Source: a virus. Taken from it: a DNA stretch of 26,565 nt. Positions 26,364 to 26,565 of this stretch are shown here, one piece after another. The DNA is taken from IMG/VR virus record IMGVR_UViG_3300042350_001849, positions 1 through 26,565 of that record; one strand, given 5' to 3'. Position numbers and translations under genes: made by a program. Within the stretch, counting starts at the first letter, position 1; each line of letters begins with the position of its first letter. The notes beneath the pieces are model-generated. The model did no database searches. It saw only the letters and a list, made by a program, of their open reading frames with translations, and was not told where the DNA came from.

Positions 26364-26565
26364 ACCTTACGGATTTCCAAGTAGGTAATGATGATGTCTC
26401 TGGCATGGATCTCTCGGTTTAGATTGGCAATCGTTTTGTTTAGAGCGTCTGCTTCCACATACGACTTAGCCAATGCTTCCTGTAACTTCTCGGATAGCTC
26501 TTTGTAGTCCACTGCATTTTGCTTTCTATCCCATTCCTCCAGTTGCCTTTCAAATGAGCTTATCT
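26360..26565 (-). CDS. Partial coiled-coil protein, C-terminus only
   Basis: The frame is open from the right edge to a stop at 26360 and has no in-frame ATG in the window, so the start lies outside. About 67 residues are visible: ISSFERQLEEWDRKQNAVDY, then KELSEKLQEALAKSYVEADA, then LNKTIANLNREIHARDIIIT, ending YLEIRKV. It forms a heptad-like coiled coil. It overlaps the next start as ATGA, which supports the frame. Function is unknown. Confidence 0.65.
   Translation of the reverse strand, partial: ISSFERQLEEWDRKQNAVDYKELSEKLQEALAKSYVEADALNKTIANLNREIHARDIIITYLEIRKV

Overview
The window is a stretch of a tailed double-stranded DNA phage genome (Caudoviricetes). It holds a recognisable head-assembly block (terminase, portal, co-chaperonin, scaffold, major capsid protein), a block of tiny early-type genes and a replication block. 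No integrase, lysogeny repressor, tRNA, rRNA, insertion sequence or CRISPR array was seen. The many small lysine/glycine-rich structural ORFs resemble those of uncultured aquatic (marine or freshwater) phages. The host is not identifiable; an aquatic Gram-negative bacterium is only a guess. Genes run off both ends, so the window is a fragment.

Layout. (1) Positions 1-12675, minus strand, read right to left: a likely small terminase subunit, two small genes, a LexA-type winged-helix protein, the large terminase, portal, a 63-aa protein, a GroES-like co-chaperonin, an acidic coiled-coil scaffold, a 149-aa protein, a 210-aa head protein and the major capsid protein. A strong terminator follows, then a structured leader, two small virion-type proteins, a membrane protein and a run of small basic proteins. 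Three or four of these share one C-terminal motif. A connector-type protein is cut by the left edge. (2) 12676-13009: divergent control region with a promoter-like element and a 19-bp palindrome. (3) 13010-18421, plus strand: about 18 tiny, mostly acidic genes with strong ribosome-binding sites and overlapping ends, closed by a terminator at 18445-18473. (4) 18480-21793, minus strand: TOPRIM primase-like protein, a 32-aa microgene, a RadD-like SF2 helicase and a ParB-like DNA-binding protein. (5) 21794-22477: a non-coding region with a bidirectional terminator, four 10-bp tandem repeats and competing hairpins, a candidate origin or control locus. (6) 22478-26565, minus strand: YbcO-like HNH nuclease, FkbM methyltransferase, zinc-ribbon protein, conserved phage proteins, glycosyltransferase, ribbon-helix-helix protein and a coiled-coil protein cut by the right edge.

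How the parts fit. The divergent region probably separates a rightward early cassette from leftward structural genes. The replication genes and the adjacent non-coding region form a second unit, and the right-hand block adds nuclease and glycan/methyl-modifying functions. Two features recur throughout. Gene junctions are very often 4-nt (ATGA) or 8-nt (ATGNNTRR) overlaps. An identical decamer, CTGCTAGGAG, precedes four start positions. The most striking unexplained signals are RNA structures in leaders of structural genes (3065-3124 and 3561-3616), the C-terminal-motif protein family (674-2297), the early miniprotein cassette (16364-18421), and the repeat/hairpin locus at 21794-22477.
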